64,000 bases of DNA, taken from NCBI GenBank assembly GCA_950022655.1, contig OX465583.1, positions 9,810,798-9,874,797 of the forward strand. Direction: 5' to 3'. A program made the position numbers and the translations under genes. The stretch is from Alentia gelatinosa. Its lineage: Eukaryota; Annelida; Polychaeta; Phyllodocida; Polynoidae. The notes below the pieces were generated by a model. It was given only the letters and a program-made list of their open reading frames with translations. It ran no database searches and was not told the origin of the DNA. Positions 1 through 9,425 of this stretch are shown piece by piece. The number at the start of each line of letters is the position of its first letter. The first letter of the stretch is position 1.

Positions 1-99
1 ATATACAATACAGTAGTATGAAAAATACGTAGGTAATTGTATATGAAAATAAAATAGCCAAGAGCCAATATAAGGAGTGGGGGGGTGGGAGAAAAAATA

Positions 100-1110
100 T
101 TAAGAGTTGTTGAGGGACCTAATCAAAGCTTGGTTCACAGCGGAGGCATCAGTGTCTTTGATGTAGGTCTGATGGGCATTAGACTTCCAGCCCCCATACC
201 GCTGGATGGCGAGTTCCGGCATACCGGCCTGGAATGCCTGCGTCGCGGCAGCCTTCCGGAGGCTGTGGAGTGTGTATGTAGGGGGCTGGTTTGCCGCCTG
301 GAGGAGTGATTTCCATTCCCTCGACAGGGTTCTGGTCGTGAGAATCTCTCCGTTCGCCAGGCTGAGGAATGGAGCCGTAGGGTCGGCTGTAGGTGCGGCC
401 GCGAGCATGGTCCGGATGGCCCGGACCGGGCAGGAGGACGGTTCGGGGGAGGCTCGTATCACCACTGTCTTTTCCTCCCCCGCTTTCTGCATGTTTTTCG
501 CCGACTTTACACTTATCGATGCTTGACTGGGCGTGACGACCACGTCTCGGCGTGACAGGTGTCGCGCCGGGTCGTACTTTGCCGTAGATGGTGGAGCCAC
601 TTCGCTTTGCCGCAGCGCGGCAAAGTAGATGATTAGAACCGCGGCCCTCAGACCGATGTGCATCGGGGAGTCTGTGAGGGCCGTGAGGGCCGCCCTGAAG
701 ACATCCATCGGGACCGGAGGCTTGACGTTGGGATGGTATTCCTTGTTTCGTCTCATGGCATCCAGTGCCCGCTTCACCCGGAAATCCTCGGTTGCCGCGA
801 CATCGCCGCCCGTCAGCCGGAGGTGCGACCGCACGTGCGACAGCTGGTTCGCGACCGTCGCGGGGGAGGGGGCGTGGCCCGCGACGTACTCTAGGTACGC
901 CGTGGTGAAGGACACTGTGGGTCTCTGGGGGTCCGCCCCCATCCTCCGGCAAAAGGCTAGGTAGGTCGCGATGGCACTCCGCTGGTTCGCGACCGTTCCG
1001 GGGGCACGCGCCTCGCACTGCCGCGCAGATGCCCTCGTCTGGAGTGATCGTAGCGCCGGATCTGCAGGCGAGACGGAGAACAGGGTAGAAAGAGGTGTGT
1101 GTACATGGGA
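100..1110 (-). CDS. tyrosine recombinase of DIRS/Ngaro-type element
   Basis: This enzyme integrates circular retrotransposon DNA by site-specific strand exchange through a tyrosine nucleophile, instead of a DDE integrase. The 280-residue frame from the ATG at 942 shows an N-terminal SAM-like DNA-binding region, the first catalytic Arg in ALRQSEV (about residue 111), the HSLRK box (His about 226, Arg about 229), GGWKS with Trp in the place of the usual His, and the candidate nucleophile Tyr in QTYIKD (about 260). The frame stays open upstream to a TGA at 1111-1113. That upstream part encodes a recognisable recombinase N-terminus (ATYLAFCRRMG just before the ATG), so the ATG at 942 is internal to the domain and the natural start is elsewhere. 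It overlaps the tail of the RNase H region in another frame. No internal stops are present. It may be intact apart from its start. Confidence 0.85.
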   Translation of the reverse strand, partial: SHVHTPLSTLFSVSPADPALRSLQTRASARQCEARAPGTVANQRSAIATYLAFCRRMGADPQRPTVSFTTAYLEYVAGHAPSPATVANQLSHVRSHLRLTGGDVAATEDFRVKRALDAMRRNKEYHPNVKPPVPMDVFRAALTALTDSPMHIGLRAAVLIIYFAALRQSEVAPPSTAKYDPARHLSRRDVVVTPSQASISVKSAKNMQKAGEEKTVVIRASPEPSSCPVRAIRTMLAAAPTADPTAPFLSLANGEILTTRTLSREWKSLLQAANQPPTYTLHSLRKAAATQAFQAGMPELAIQRYGGWKSNAHQTYIKDTDASAVNQALIRSLNNS

Positions 1111-1142
1111 TCACTTCAACGAGAGAATGATAATTTATATAA

Positions 1143-2006
1143 TTAACGGCCGTGACAAAGTCCCTCGAGGTCAGGTGTGCTCGGCTGAGGGCGTCTGGCT
1201 TGTACTGTCCAGGCCTGGCGGGCACACTCGGCGAGGACCGGGTTCCTGGCCCGCCCCGACCTGAGTGCCTGGACGGTTCCCATGTTATCGCAATACACTT
1301 CCACACGAGTCCCTCGGTCGCGGTCCGTGAGGAAAGTGCACATTGCGTAGACCGTATTGAGGGCCTCCAGCTCGGCAATACAGTTCACGGGGTCTTCCAC
1401 GGGGCAGACCCTACAGCAGTAGTAGTATCTTCCATCCGTGCCCCCTACTCCGCTGAGGCACGCGTCCACTATGATGCATTTCGTGGGAGGCCCTCGAGGT
1501 ATCAGGGCATGGCCGTTCCATCCCTCGGCGAACCGCAGGAACCACTGGAGGTCCTGCCGCATCTCCGAGTTGACGTTGATGTAGTAGTATCCGGCCATGC
1601 CCCGGAGGGCCTCGAGCAGTTTGCTGACGAACGGTCGGGCCGGGCGAATACACTTCGCCATGTGGAGGACCCGACCGAGGACCGACTGGAGTTGGCGTTT
1701 CGTCAGTGAGCGTTTGGTTGAGACGGCCCTCACGTGCTCCCGCACGTCGTGTAGTTTGTCCCGGGGGATACTGAGGGACATATCCACCGAGTTTATGACT
1801 ATGCCTAGCCAAGTCACAGCCCGGCTCGGGGGCTGTGCCTTTTCCCTGGCCTCGGGGAGGCCCAGCTCCCTGAAGAGCTCCCCGCTGTCTCGAAGTCGGC
1901 GGCCGCCTTGTCGGCCGTCGGGGAGAGGATTATGAGGTCGTCCAGGTACATCGCGGCATCGACCCCCTTCCGGTCGAGGATCTTGACGATGGCATCTGCT
2001 ACGCAC
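1143..2006 (-). pseudogene. RT thumb and RNase H segment of the DIRS/Ngaro element, shifted frame with internal deletion
   Basis: This frame continues the polymerase after a frameshift near 1875-1885, in a run of G on the coding strand. Real homology starts at about 1880 with the connection region (TWLGIVIN, then LQSVLGRVLHMAKCI). RNase H follows, with catalytic positions in VDACLSGVGG (Asp, near 1467), ELEAL (Glu, near 1370) and YCDN (Asp, near 1290). The last RNase H motif, PDALSR, is present only in a different frame at about 1190-1210. The segment joining YCDN to PDALSR is too short by roughly 15-25 residues compared with related RNase H domains. The overlap of ARQAW and RPGQY readings at 1208-1228 suggests a deletion through a short repeated GCCTGG-like sequence. 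RNase H is therefore expected to be inactive from this copy. Confidence 0.8.
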
Positions 2007-3055
2007 TGCATGTGGTAGGAGGAGGCCCGGGCACCGAACGGCATGGCCGTATCACAGTAGTACCCCTCCCCCCACGCGAAGCAGAGCAGAGGCCAGTCGA
2101 GGGGGTCGCACCGGAAGTTCTTATACGCCCGTGCGATGTCGATGGTGGACATATAACTCCCCGGCCCCGAGGCCACCAGGCGGCCAACGAAACCATCCAC
2201 GGTCGGGAGGCCGTGTTCTCTCTCTTCACCGTAGACAGAGTTTTTTACGATATATCCGTTAACACTGGATTCCTTGGGGTACGTCATATGCGTGATCACG
2301 CGCCTATCAGACATACCCCTCTTCTCGTGTGTCATTAACGGCGACACGTGGCACCAAGGCTGAAAGGGCGGGTCCTCGAACGGGCCCATGAGGTTCGAAT
2401 GCCCCTTCTCCTTGTCGATGAACCTCGCTATCTGGTCCGGGTATCCCGAGGCACTGGGGTGGTTGGGCACTCCCCGCGTGTCGGTAACCGGACCGGCGTA
2501 CCCCAGGGGAAACCCGAACCTAATGAAATCAATGAGTTCCTCCTTCCCGGGGATACTCGAGAGGTATCGGATCCAGACTGGGATGTTGAGATCAGTGGGG
2601 ATCTCGATGCGGGCCCCAAGGGCGTTGGGCATTCCCGTACGCCGCACCCGGTCGTAGATGTCGGCGTGTCCCGGCGGCCCGGGGGCGGAGAAGTGGGGCC
2701 AGTGGGCCCGCCTATGTCCGGCGAACGTGCCGGGGTCGGTCCGGACCCCGGGAGTGGGAATTCCGGTCTCGCAGAACTCCCTAACAGCATCGAAGTCGAT
2801 TCGTTGGTTATCGTTGCCGTCCTCCCGGGGCAATTGCCGAGCCAATTGCTCCACATCCCCGCCGTCGCCCCTATACACGGGAGTGTATTCCTGAGGGGGC
2901 GGGGTTGTCTGCTTGTGTGCGTCCCCCACGTGCTCGGCACGCGGTGTTGTGGTCACGTGGGGTGTTACGTCACGGGTCGTGCACTCCATGACCGGGTCGC
3001 CCTCGCTGAGTGCACACGTACCGGGTGCGAGGGGTGTTACACGCGCCACACTCAC
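1814..3055 (-). CDS. reverse transcriptase domain of DIRS/Ngaro-type element (truncated by frameshift)
   Basis: This is an RNA-dependent DNA polymerase that copies element RNA to DNA. The 413-residue frame contains RT motif A in STIDIARAYKNF (Asp about residue 305) and the catalytic motif C as MYLDDLIIL (YLDD about residues 369-372, near 1938-1949), with the preceding PFGARASSYHMQ block typical of this RT class. After about residue 390 the frame leaves the family sequence, and the continuation lies in the frame of the 1143-2006 segment. One lost G on the coding strand near 1880 would explain this. The frame overlaps the gag stop in the -1 phase and opens with GTG; the first ATG is near 2989. 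Expression could use frameshifting or reinitiation. The N-terminal 150 residues are not recognisable. Confidence 0.88.
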   Translation of the reverse strand: MSVARVTPLAPGTCALSEGDPVMECTTRDVTPHVTTTPRAEHVGDAHKQTTPPPQEYTPVYRGDGGDVEQLARQLPREDGNDNQRIDFDAVREFCETGIPTPGVRTDPGTFAGHRRAHWPHFSAPGPPGHADIYDRVRRTGMPNALGARIEIPTDLNIPVWIRYLSSIPGKEELIDFIRFGFPLGYAGPVTDTRGVPNHPSASGYPDQIARFIDKEKGHSNLMGPFEDPPFQPWCHVSPLMTHEKRGMSDRRVITHMTYPKESSVNGYIVKNSVYGEEREHGLPTVDGFVGRLVASGPGSYMSTIDIARAYKNFRCDPLDWPLLCFAWGEGYYCDTAMPFGARASSYHMQCVADAIVKILDRKGVDAAMYLDDLIILSPTADKAAADFETAGSSSGSWASPRPGKRHSPRAGL

Positions 3056-4176
3056 TCGCGGGGCGCGTCCGGTCCGTTTTTTGAAGCCGTTGGTTGTTGT
3101 TTCTGCACTCCTGAGAGGTCGGTGGTGCGCAGCGTGTGTCCGGCCTGGGGCATCTGGCCTGGGGCAGGTGCAGGTGTTGGTGCAGCACTCTCATACCCGC
3201 CACCGTACAACAGCTTCCTGTTGCACGCGTGTATGGAGTGCGTGCACATCCTGCCGACGGAATCACAAAAGGAGCACACGTGCACCCATTTGATTCCGCC
3301 ATCTTGGTGACCGTTCCGCTGGCGGCAGCCCCTCTCCGAGTTGAATGCCCGGCACGGCAGCTCCCGTCCTCCGGCCTTGCCCGTGTCTTGACCGTCGTGC
3401 ACCGTCGTGGTCGCCGTCATCGCGAGACGGACACGCTCGTCCTGTATGCGCACATGGTCGGACCAGTAAATCCTCCCGGCCTCGACCTGGTCAAAAACGT
3501 ACTGGGACCAACGCCTGACCCCGGCCCACGGCCTGGTCTGGGCATCGATCGATACCTGGGACAGGTGGCGATACATGTCCCTCCTGTCCTCCTCGGGGAC
3601 CGCCCGGTGGTCCTCCATCATAACCAGAAACGCGCTTACATACTCCATGGGGCCGAGCGTCCCCCTGACCTCGAGCCTCTGATTCACGGTGAAGAGGCCC
3701 TCGCGTTCCACATACATATATGGTTTAGACAGCAATCTAACGGTATGAAGATCTGAACTAAACCTACCGGCCGTGCGGTCGTGTCGTAGTCCCTCACGGT
3801 CGAGTTCTTTCTGTAGCAGTTCGTCTGGGAGGTACCGGTCGCGAAGCTGGCGGGGGGCCGGGAGACGGGATGCTTGATCGTTGGCCCAGTCCCTGGTCCG
3901 GTCCTCCGCGACGGTGGCCTCTCTAACGGTTGCCGGTTGAGATGCCCTCGATGGAGATTTTGCCCGTTGAAGTCCTTTTATCGCCTCGAGTATCAGGGCG
4001 ACATTCCCCTCCAGTGCCGTTATTCTCGACGTCTTTACCGTTGAGCCGTTTTCAGAAACGGAGTCCACGTGTTCGTTCGACGCCTGTGTCGATCCTCTGA
4101 CCGTGGCCTCGGAGCCTGCGGCCGCCTGCGGTTCCTGGGACGTGCTAGGCACGGGCGTGTTCCTGGTGTTTGGCAT
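3052..4176 (-). CDS. gag: gag-like protein of DIRS/Ngaro-type element
   Basis: This is the structural, nucleic-acid-binding protein of the element, 374 residues from an ATG at 4176. The N-terminal 60 residues are Ser/Thr/Gln-rich and look disordered. A short helical stretch follows (ALEGNVALILEAIKGLQRA). The central part (about residues 100-250) is well folded in composition, with YVSAFLVMMEDHRAVPEEDRR. Near residues 280-320 is a Cys/His cluster, CRAFN-GCRQRN-HVCSFCDSVGRMCTHSIHACNR, of the kind found in DIRS and Ngaro gag proteins, which probably binds RNA. The frame is uninterrupted. It ends in a TGA that overlaps the opening of the RT frame, consistent with a polycistronic element mRNA. The assignment rests on position and the Cys/His cluster, not on a recognised capsid fold. 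Confidence 0.75.
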   Translation of the reverse strand: MPNTRNTPVPSTSQEPQAAAGSEATVRGSTQASNEHVDSVSENGSTVKTSRITALEGNVALILEAIKGLQRAKSPSRASQPATVREATVAEDRTRDWANDQASRLPAPRQLRDRYLPDELLQKELDREGLRHDRTAGRFSSDLHTVRLLSKPYMYVEREGLFTVNQRLEVRGTLGPMEYVSAFLVMMEDHRAVPEEDRRDMYRHLSQVSIDAQTRPWAGVRRWSQYVFDQVEAGRIYWSDHVRIQDERVRLAMTATTTVHDGQDTGKAGGRELPCRAFNSERGCRQRNGHQDGGIKWVHVCSFCDSVGRMCTHSIHACNRKLLYGGGYESAAPTPAPAPGQMPQAGHTLRTTDLSGVQKQQPTASKNGPDAPRE

Positions 4177-4460
4177 TTTTCACTCCCCTCTATCGTTCTA
4201 TCGCACTTTATTGTAGTATGGTGTGCCAGCCTATACTCGTGGAGTATTGGGCTGCGAGCACGTGGCCAAGAAAACGAAAAAGGTGCTTGTAGTACGTGCG
4301 TACTGCAGAGCGGGTGGAGAAGAAGTGAGGCCGGGGTCTGGACCGGGCTGTACCACGTGACCTCGTGGTGAGTGTGATAGCCGCGAGGGGGCAGGAGGGG
4401 CGCCCGTGAGGCGCGGTAGAGGGGGACACCGGGGAGGCAATGATTACCCCTGAGCAATGC
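4177..4460 (-). promoter_or_regulatory. 5' leader of the DIRS/Ngaro element
   Basis: GC-rich sequence upstream of the gag ATG, ending where foldback-element sequence begins. Short shadow frames on this strand have no recognisable product. It probably carries the element's upstream terminal repeat and promoter, but no TATA box or repeat partner can be shown inside the window. Confidence 0.4.
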
Positions 4461-4479
4461 CCATGGGTTTACAATTGGA

Positions 4480-4944
4480 TCGCAATTTTATTTTTACGAT
4501 TACTTTAACGATCTCACTAAAAAGGCGTTGCTCCAGTAATATCGGATAGTATCGCTATATTTCCGCGGTATCGCTAATTTTTACGATGCGATTATGATAC
4601 AACAATTCAGGGGCACATATTGAATGAGACAGGGGTAGATTAATTAGTTCTTTAATTAAATACAGATGGCACCATAGTTAAAACTGATCTGACACCTGGT
4701 GGTTTGGATCGCTATTTCCTATAGGTATATAAAAGAACAAGGGACAGGGGTTAGTGATGCCACCATGGATCGTTATTTGAAATATCAGACAAGGCTGTAA
4801 CCTACAGCGATACACTCCGCAGTGCTGTGAAGGTCCGCGTAAAAAGTATCGCTAAAAGCCGTACTGTACGCGGCGATGCGCCTATGCGATTGCGACACTT
4901 CAGGAGCAACGTTTAGGCTATTCTGCGATCCGCAGGTCTGTCTT
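4480..4944 (+). repeat. left inverted arm of foldback element
   Basis: Pairs with 6795-7283 in inverted orientation. It contains the octamer GTTGCTCC (or its complement) at 4526 and 4900, suggesting arms built from nested shorter elements. Related sequence occurs at 19180-19500, inside the 19500-20560 array, and degenerately at 29985-30230. Confidence 0.8.
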
Positions 4945-5370
4945 AGAGGGTGCGTCCTCCAACCACGACAAGGCTGTGACAACGGCTTTCCAACAAGGTC
5001 CACGACAGCTCTACGATTGGAAGGCTTGTCGTAGCCTTGTCGTGGTTGGTGGACCCTAGTTCCCGACAAGAGGCTACGACAAGGCCCTGACAGGCTGCGA
5101 CACGAAGCTTGTCGGGGGCCTTCTGACAAGGCTACGACAAAATCGAACATGTTCGATTTTAGAGCCTTGTCGTGGCATGTCGTGGCATGTCGGGAGGTTG
5201 TCGCAGAGGTCTACGATAGAAAATTTAGGTGGAGCTTGCTCTTCCCGACACGCTCCGACAACACTGTCGCAGAGCTCCTCTCCTCATGACAAGGCTGCGA
5301 CAAGGCACCGATTGGAAATTTCTTGTCGGCGCGTGTCGCAGCCCTGTCGTGGTTGGTGGACGCACCCTCT
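4945..5370. mobile_element. MITE family N (GTCGTAGCCTTGTCGTGG family)
   Basis: Ends are inverted: AGAGGGTGCGTCC...AACCACGACAAGG on the left and CCTTGTCGTGGTTGGTGGA with CGCACCCTCT on the right. The body is a series of GTCGTAG/CTACGAC repeats around a palindrome AATCGAACATGTTCGATT at about 5142. It is inserted at the inner edge of the foldback left arm. Other copies are at 26030-26395, 26396-26820 and 55211-55636. Confidence 0.8.
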
Positions 5371-5853
5371 ACATCCTGGAGCAACGGGGCCCAGATATAT
5401 AATAATAAACAGGTCAGCATTAAGGCTGTTCCTATCCGGAGAATCTACGTACGACAGGTGTGTTCTTGGGCTCCAGTCCCTGCCTAACCCTACCATGTCA
5501 CCAGGTAGGGATTACCTGCCTATAGACCAGACATCGATCCAGGATCAATACGCCCTAGATACGCAGCACCTAAAGCAGTGGTTTGCACCTGGCATCAGAT
5601 CGGCAGGCGTTGGATATCCAGATATTATCGGCGTATAGTGTTCGGCGGTTGAAAAATAAAGAGAAAAGGGATTGCGTGTGGGCTCCAGCCTGGGGTAAGT
5701 GGCAGTAAAGGTGGCGCAGGGGTCCGAGCACAACAGGTATGAAGCTTAAGAGAATTAAAGAAGTCCCAGGGCGAATTAACTTAATCCTGTGGGTATTATC
5801 TCATTGGAGAGGCTCCACAATAACAGAAAATAGACGCCTATCGACATTATCCT
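5371..5853. other. foldback interior, unassigned
   Basis: AT-rich interior sequence with short frames on both strands and no recognised protein, RNA or terminal repeat. Confidence 0.4.
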
Positions 5854-6297
5854 GGGGCCCGTTTAATAATCTAGGATCGTATAGGGCACAGAGTCATTGC
5901 TAGTTCTGCCATCATCAGCCAGGAAAGTTTAAGATAGTTCCACTTTAGTCAGGGGCAACCACTGTTAACAGTTGTTATAACATATAGAAATAATCTATAG
6001 ACCAAGCTAAATGCCTCCATGGCAAGCCCCCAAAAACATCTTTAATAAAATCCATTGATAATTTGTCCAGCCACCTGGTGTTTTGGATAATGTCGGGGGG
6101 CAAGGTGGCCGCTCCCAAAGCACAATAGCTATTCGCCCTATATGTAGCCCCTTTTCTGTACGCCATAGAGACCCAGGGACGATGTGGATCAACCTTATTC
6201 AACACTTATGGATGCTTAGATATCATTAAACGATAACCCTTGTACGATGTACAGAAAAGGGTCTTTATGTACGATCCTATATTATTAAACGGGCCCC
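5854..6297. mobile_element. MITE family F (GGGGCCCGTTTAATAATC ends)
   Basis: Starts GGGGCCCGTTTAATAATCTA and ends with the inverse ATTATTAAACGGGCCCC. The right half carries the family block GAGACCCAGGGACGATGTGG and ACCCTTGTACGA-GTACAGAAAAGGGTC. It is longer than the 219-bp copy at 34673-34891, so extra sequence lies in the left half (about 5900-6130). Confidence 0.75.
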
Positions 6298-6794
6298 AGA
6301 TTCAGCTGATACTGTCGACCGTCTATCAACATACCTCAACGTGATGATAATTCCTGTAGCTTTAGTGAATGTGGACACTACACATGGAGTCTAAAGAACG
6401 TCAGTAAAGATAGTCTATCAACATGAAGGGCATACGGGCATATTTACCGTCTATCTAATGCCAAAATTGCACAATTCTCCAGTCAGTATCTTACACGTGA
6501 GAGCAATTTTCCCGACAGAATGCTCTACGATACTCACCGACATTTCAGCATATTGAAATATCGTAGAAACCCTACATCTGGAAGAAATCGTAGACGCCCG
6601 TTTTGTATCGGAGCCTAATCGCAGAGACGTGGTCAACTGCCCCTATTCTAGGTAACCCTCCGACGCGATTCTGAATTTTTATCGGGCGATGCATCTCGGA
6701 GCGTATCGGGAGCTCATCGGACGCCGGGCCTAGCTGCTGTGACGTCGTTTCCCGCGCTTTTGTCTAAATATCGTCAGGGCCCCGTTGATCCGCG
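6298..6794. other. foldback interior with a family L fragment
   Basis: 6590-6735 matches the right part of the MITE at 7690-7976 (CGCAGAGACGTGGTCAACTG, and the end GACGCCGGGCCTA). About 45 bp at 6730-6775 (TTTCCCGCGCTTTTGTCTAAA) is repeated outside the element at 7460-7505. The rest is unassigned. Confidence 0.5.
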
Positions 6795-7283
6795 TTTACC
6801 ACAGAGCTGCGGATCGCAGAATAGCGATCCGAGGGCCTAAACGTTGCTCCTGAAATGTTGCGGATCGCGTCGTAATCGCATAGGCGCTTCGCCGCGTAAA
6901 ATGCGGAATTTAGCAATTATTTTTACGCGGACCCTTACACCACGGTAGATCATATCGCTGTAGATTAAAAATGCCTTATCTGATATTATCAATAACGATC
7001 CATGGTGGCACCACCAACCCCCGCCACTTGTTCCTCAACCTATAGGAAATAGCGATCCCCACCACCAGGTGTCAGACCAGTTTTGATTATGGTATCATCT
7101 GTATTTGATTAAAGAACTAATGAATCTTCCCCTACCTTATTCAATATGTGCCTCTGAATTTCTGTATCGCTAACGCATCGTAAAAATTAGCGATACCGCG
7201 TGAATATAGGGATATGATCAGGAGCAACGTTATTTTCAGGCAGATTATCAAAGTAATCGTAAAAATAAAATTGCAATCCGTTT
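6795..7283 (-). repeat. right inverted arm of foldback element
   Basis: Inverted partner of 4480-4944. It contains AACGATCCATGGTGGCACCA and ends AAAATTGCAATCCG. A solo relative lies at 19180-19500 in the same orientation. Confidence 0.8.
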
Positions 7284-7290
7284 AAAACCA

Positions 7291-7689
7291 TGAATACCAC
7301 AAAAACTCGAGCAAAGCCCCCCAGACGTCGTCGCAGAAGACAACAAATTTGATTTTTCGCGAATTAGATTTTTCAGCTGGAGGTGCATAGTGAGGTATAT
7401 CATAGGTGACTCTATTGTTTAGCTCAGTGACGCCCCGCTCATTTGGGGACTTGAGAATGACTACTGTGACTTCGTTTCCCGCGCTTTTGTCTAAATGTCG
7501 TCTGCTGCAGTCTAGACTATTAATGGGGCGTGGCGGACGCTGGCTGGGCTCGGCTTGGCGCGCCACAACGTAGTCTAACTACCGCCTGGCTTTGTTCATC
7601 GACGCCAGCCACTGGAGGAGAGGAGAGCGGTACACTGGCCACCAGAGCTACACCACGTTAGCTCTATTTGGGTTAAATCAGTGGCACCT
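7291..7689. other. unassigned flank with a short direct repeat
   Basis: Apart from the 45-bp copy at 7460-7505 of sequence at 6730-6775, nothing recognised. The 94-codon minus frame at 7282-7566 has no family features. Confidence 0.35.
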
Positions 7690-7976
7690 TTAGGTCCAGC
7701 GTCCACCTACTACGATATGGCACCGATATGGTCTAAGATGCACCTCCCGATGCAAAATCAAAATCGCGTCGGAAGGTTACCTAATATCGAGGCAATTGAC
7801 CACGTTTCTGCGATTAGATGCCGATAAAAAACCCATACAATGTGTGGTGGATTGGTTTGTCTAGACATATGTCTACGATTTTGCACCTTCCCGATTTGCC
7901 ACCGATTTTGACATTTGCATCGGTGCCATATCGGGAGGTCTACGATTCTATCGTAGTAGGTGGACGCCGGGCCTAA
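7690..7976. mobile_element. MITE family L
   Basis: Inverted ends: TTAGGTCCAGCGTCCACCTA at the left and GGTGGACGCCGGGCCTAA at the right, continuing through CTACGATA. Fragments of the same family lie at 6590-6735 and 60235-60360. Confidence 0.75.
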
Positions 7977-7979
7977 CCC

Positions 7980-8244
7980 ATTAAGCGCTGATTGCACCAA
8001 CACGATGGATTTGCCGTGATATGTCTTGGTGTATCTTGTTACATCTTACAGCGTCGGGATATGTCGTATCTCCTATGTCACAAAACGTAGCCGCACGATA
8101 TCGGGTGTATATTTTGGTGCTCCACCACCGCGACACCCCAAGCCACATCGCAACAATTAGGCACACGATTATTTAAACCTAGCCCGATTTAGCAAGACAA
8201 CCAAATCGGGACTAATCTTGTGTGTTGGTGGAATCAGCACTTTA
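7980..8244. mobile_element. MITE family M
   Basis: TTAAGCGCTGATTGCACCAA at the left is inverted at the right as TTGGTGGAATCAGCACTTTA. A second copy in opposite orientation is at 25022-25308; both keep CTAAATCGGGCTAG or its complement and the TTGGTTGTCTTGC block. Confidence 0.8.
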
Positions 8245-8499
8245 GCTGTAAGTGTTTGTCACTCTCCTGCAGATCTTTCATAGGATCTATACCTATGGTT
8301 GGAGAATGTGTCAATTCTCACTCTTGAAGCTATTATTTCCCTCTGTTTTTATTTTGAATAAAATACCATAAAGGTAGACTTTATCATCAATTTTGTGAGC
8401 TATGAATATTCTTTAATAAATAAGTCAGCTCTGAGAATCCAGGGATAAAGAAACCTGCTTGGTCTGAGTTTGAGAATTCGTGGACACCAACAGGGACCT

Positions 8500-9150
8500 G
8501 GGACCCGTTTCAATAGTCTGTAGGACGTCCGTTATTTGGTTTAGTGACACAATAGCGGTACTTCGCATTGCAGTAGTTAAGGGACAACTGTTTGTGGGAC
8601 ATTGGGTAGCAGACAAGCGCAAATAGTGGATTGTACCATTTCAGAAGTGGGTGTCCAGTCACTAAAAGGGTCACTATAGTGTCTATAATAGCGAGAGGGT
8701 ATACCCTCTCGCTTTTGATGTCACAAACGTGTAACTTCTCTTCCCGTACGAATTAAGCTGTGAAACTTTAACCCCAGTTAGGGACACATACAACTTATAA
8801 ACATGCCAAATATGAAGGAGATTGGCTCATGCAATCCAACAATATTCACATTTGAATTTTGTCAGAGAAAATGCTGCTCTGGTGTCCAGTGTAAAATTAC
8901 TCAAGCGCAGTCGATAATTTATCCAGTGACCTTTACCTTGACACCACTTGTTCCCGATAGCAGTAACACCATCCATTGTAAGGCCCAGGCAGCAATGTCA
9001 CTATGTCACCAATAGTGAACGGACACACCACCCCAATAGTGACATGCCTTTTGCAACGAGAATTAAATTTTGTCACTATTCCTGTCACTATTTGAGTCAC
9101 TATACATGTCACTAAGTGGCTTAGTGACCCATTCTATTGAAACGGGCCCC
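8500..9150. mobile_element. MITE family K1 (GGGACCCGTTTCAATAG ends)
   Basis: The left end GGGACCCGTTTCAATAGTC is inverted at the right as CTATTGAAACGGGCCC. The body is rich in GTCACTA repeats and has a perfect 24-bp palindrome at 8690-8713 centred on GGGTATACCC. The 70-codon frame at 8803 has no recognisable product. Confidence 0.7.
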
Positions 9151-9425
9151 TGTTTCACTAGTTTCGTGACATGTCTAGGTGGCGTCTGTGACACCATACA
9201 GACAGATTGGGTTGACTAGTTTTGTGACAACACAAGTAGCGCTGGCACAAGTGGCGCTGTAGTGTCACTGTTCGCAACACCGACATTGTGACACAACATG
9301 CAACAATAGATGTGACATACGTTATGAAACGTGACTTAGTTTTGTCCATTCTTGCTTGCACTGTTGGTGCCGCTTCTCATGTCTGTCTAACACTTTTGTC
9401 ACGAAACTAGTGAAACAGGTCCCAG
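9147..9425. mobile_element. MITE family K2 (CTGTTTCACTAG ends)
   Basis: CCTGTTTCACTAGTTTCGTG at the left is inverted at the right as CACGAAACTAGTGAAACAGG. It abuts K1 directly and, like K1, is rich in TGTGACA/TGTCACT words. Confidence 0.7.

Larger units (their letters stand above)
1..4460 (-). mobile_element. DIRS/Ngaro-order tyrosine-recombinase retrotransposon (broken, runs off left edge)
   Basis: Three reading frames lie on the minus strand in the order gag (4176-3052), reverse transcriptase/RNase H (3055-about 1143) and tyrosine recombinase (about 1110-100). RT and RNase H together with a tyrosine recombinase, and no DDE integrase or LTR, is the hallmark of DIRS-type elements. The recombinase downstream of RNase H and the absence of a methyltransferase fit a Ngaro-like order better than DIRS1. 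The element is far more GC-rich than its flanks. Its upstream end lies between about 4440 and 4465, where sequence of the neighbouring foldback element begins. Its downstream end is within or beyond positions 1-100. No split direct repeats could be found within the window. Confidence 0.9.
4465..7290. mobile_element. foldback element with long inverted arms
   Basis: The left arm (about 4480-4944) and right arm (about 6795-7283) are inverted copies over roughly 470 bp. Shared landmarks include GCAATTTTATTTTTACGATT, the TATCGCTAATTTTTACGATG block, CAGATGGCACCATAGTT-like sequence, CCTATAGG next to ATAGCGATCC, and the CGATCCGCAG end. No transposase is present between the arms. The interior holds other MITEs (4945-5370, 5854-6297). 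Right-flank sequence to about 7320 (ACCACAAAAACTCGAGC) resembles the sequence next to the related array at 19500, so the true end may be slightly beyond 7290. Confidence 0.8.

Noticed and set aside
179..1378. 399-codon minus frame overlapping RNase H and recombinase
   Set aside because: Only its first part (about 1050-1260) holds RNase H-tail sequence including PDALSR; the rest is a GC-rich shadow of the recombinase frame.
2348..3310. 320-codon plus-strand frame and other plus frames over 1-4200
   Set aside because: Antisense shadows of the GC-rich retrotransposon genes; no family features.
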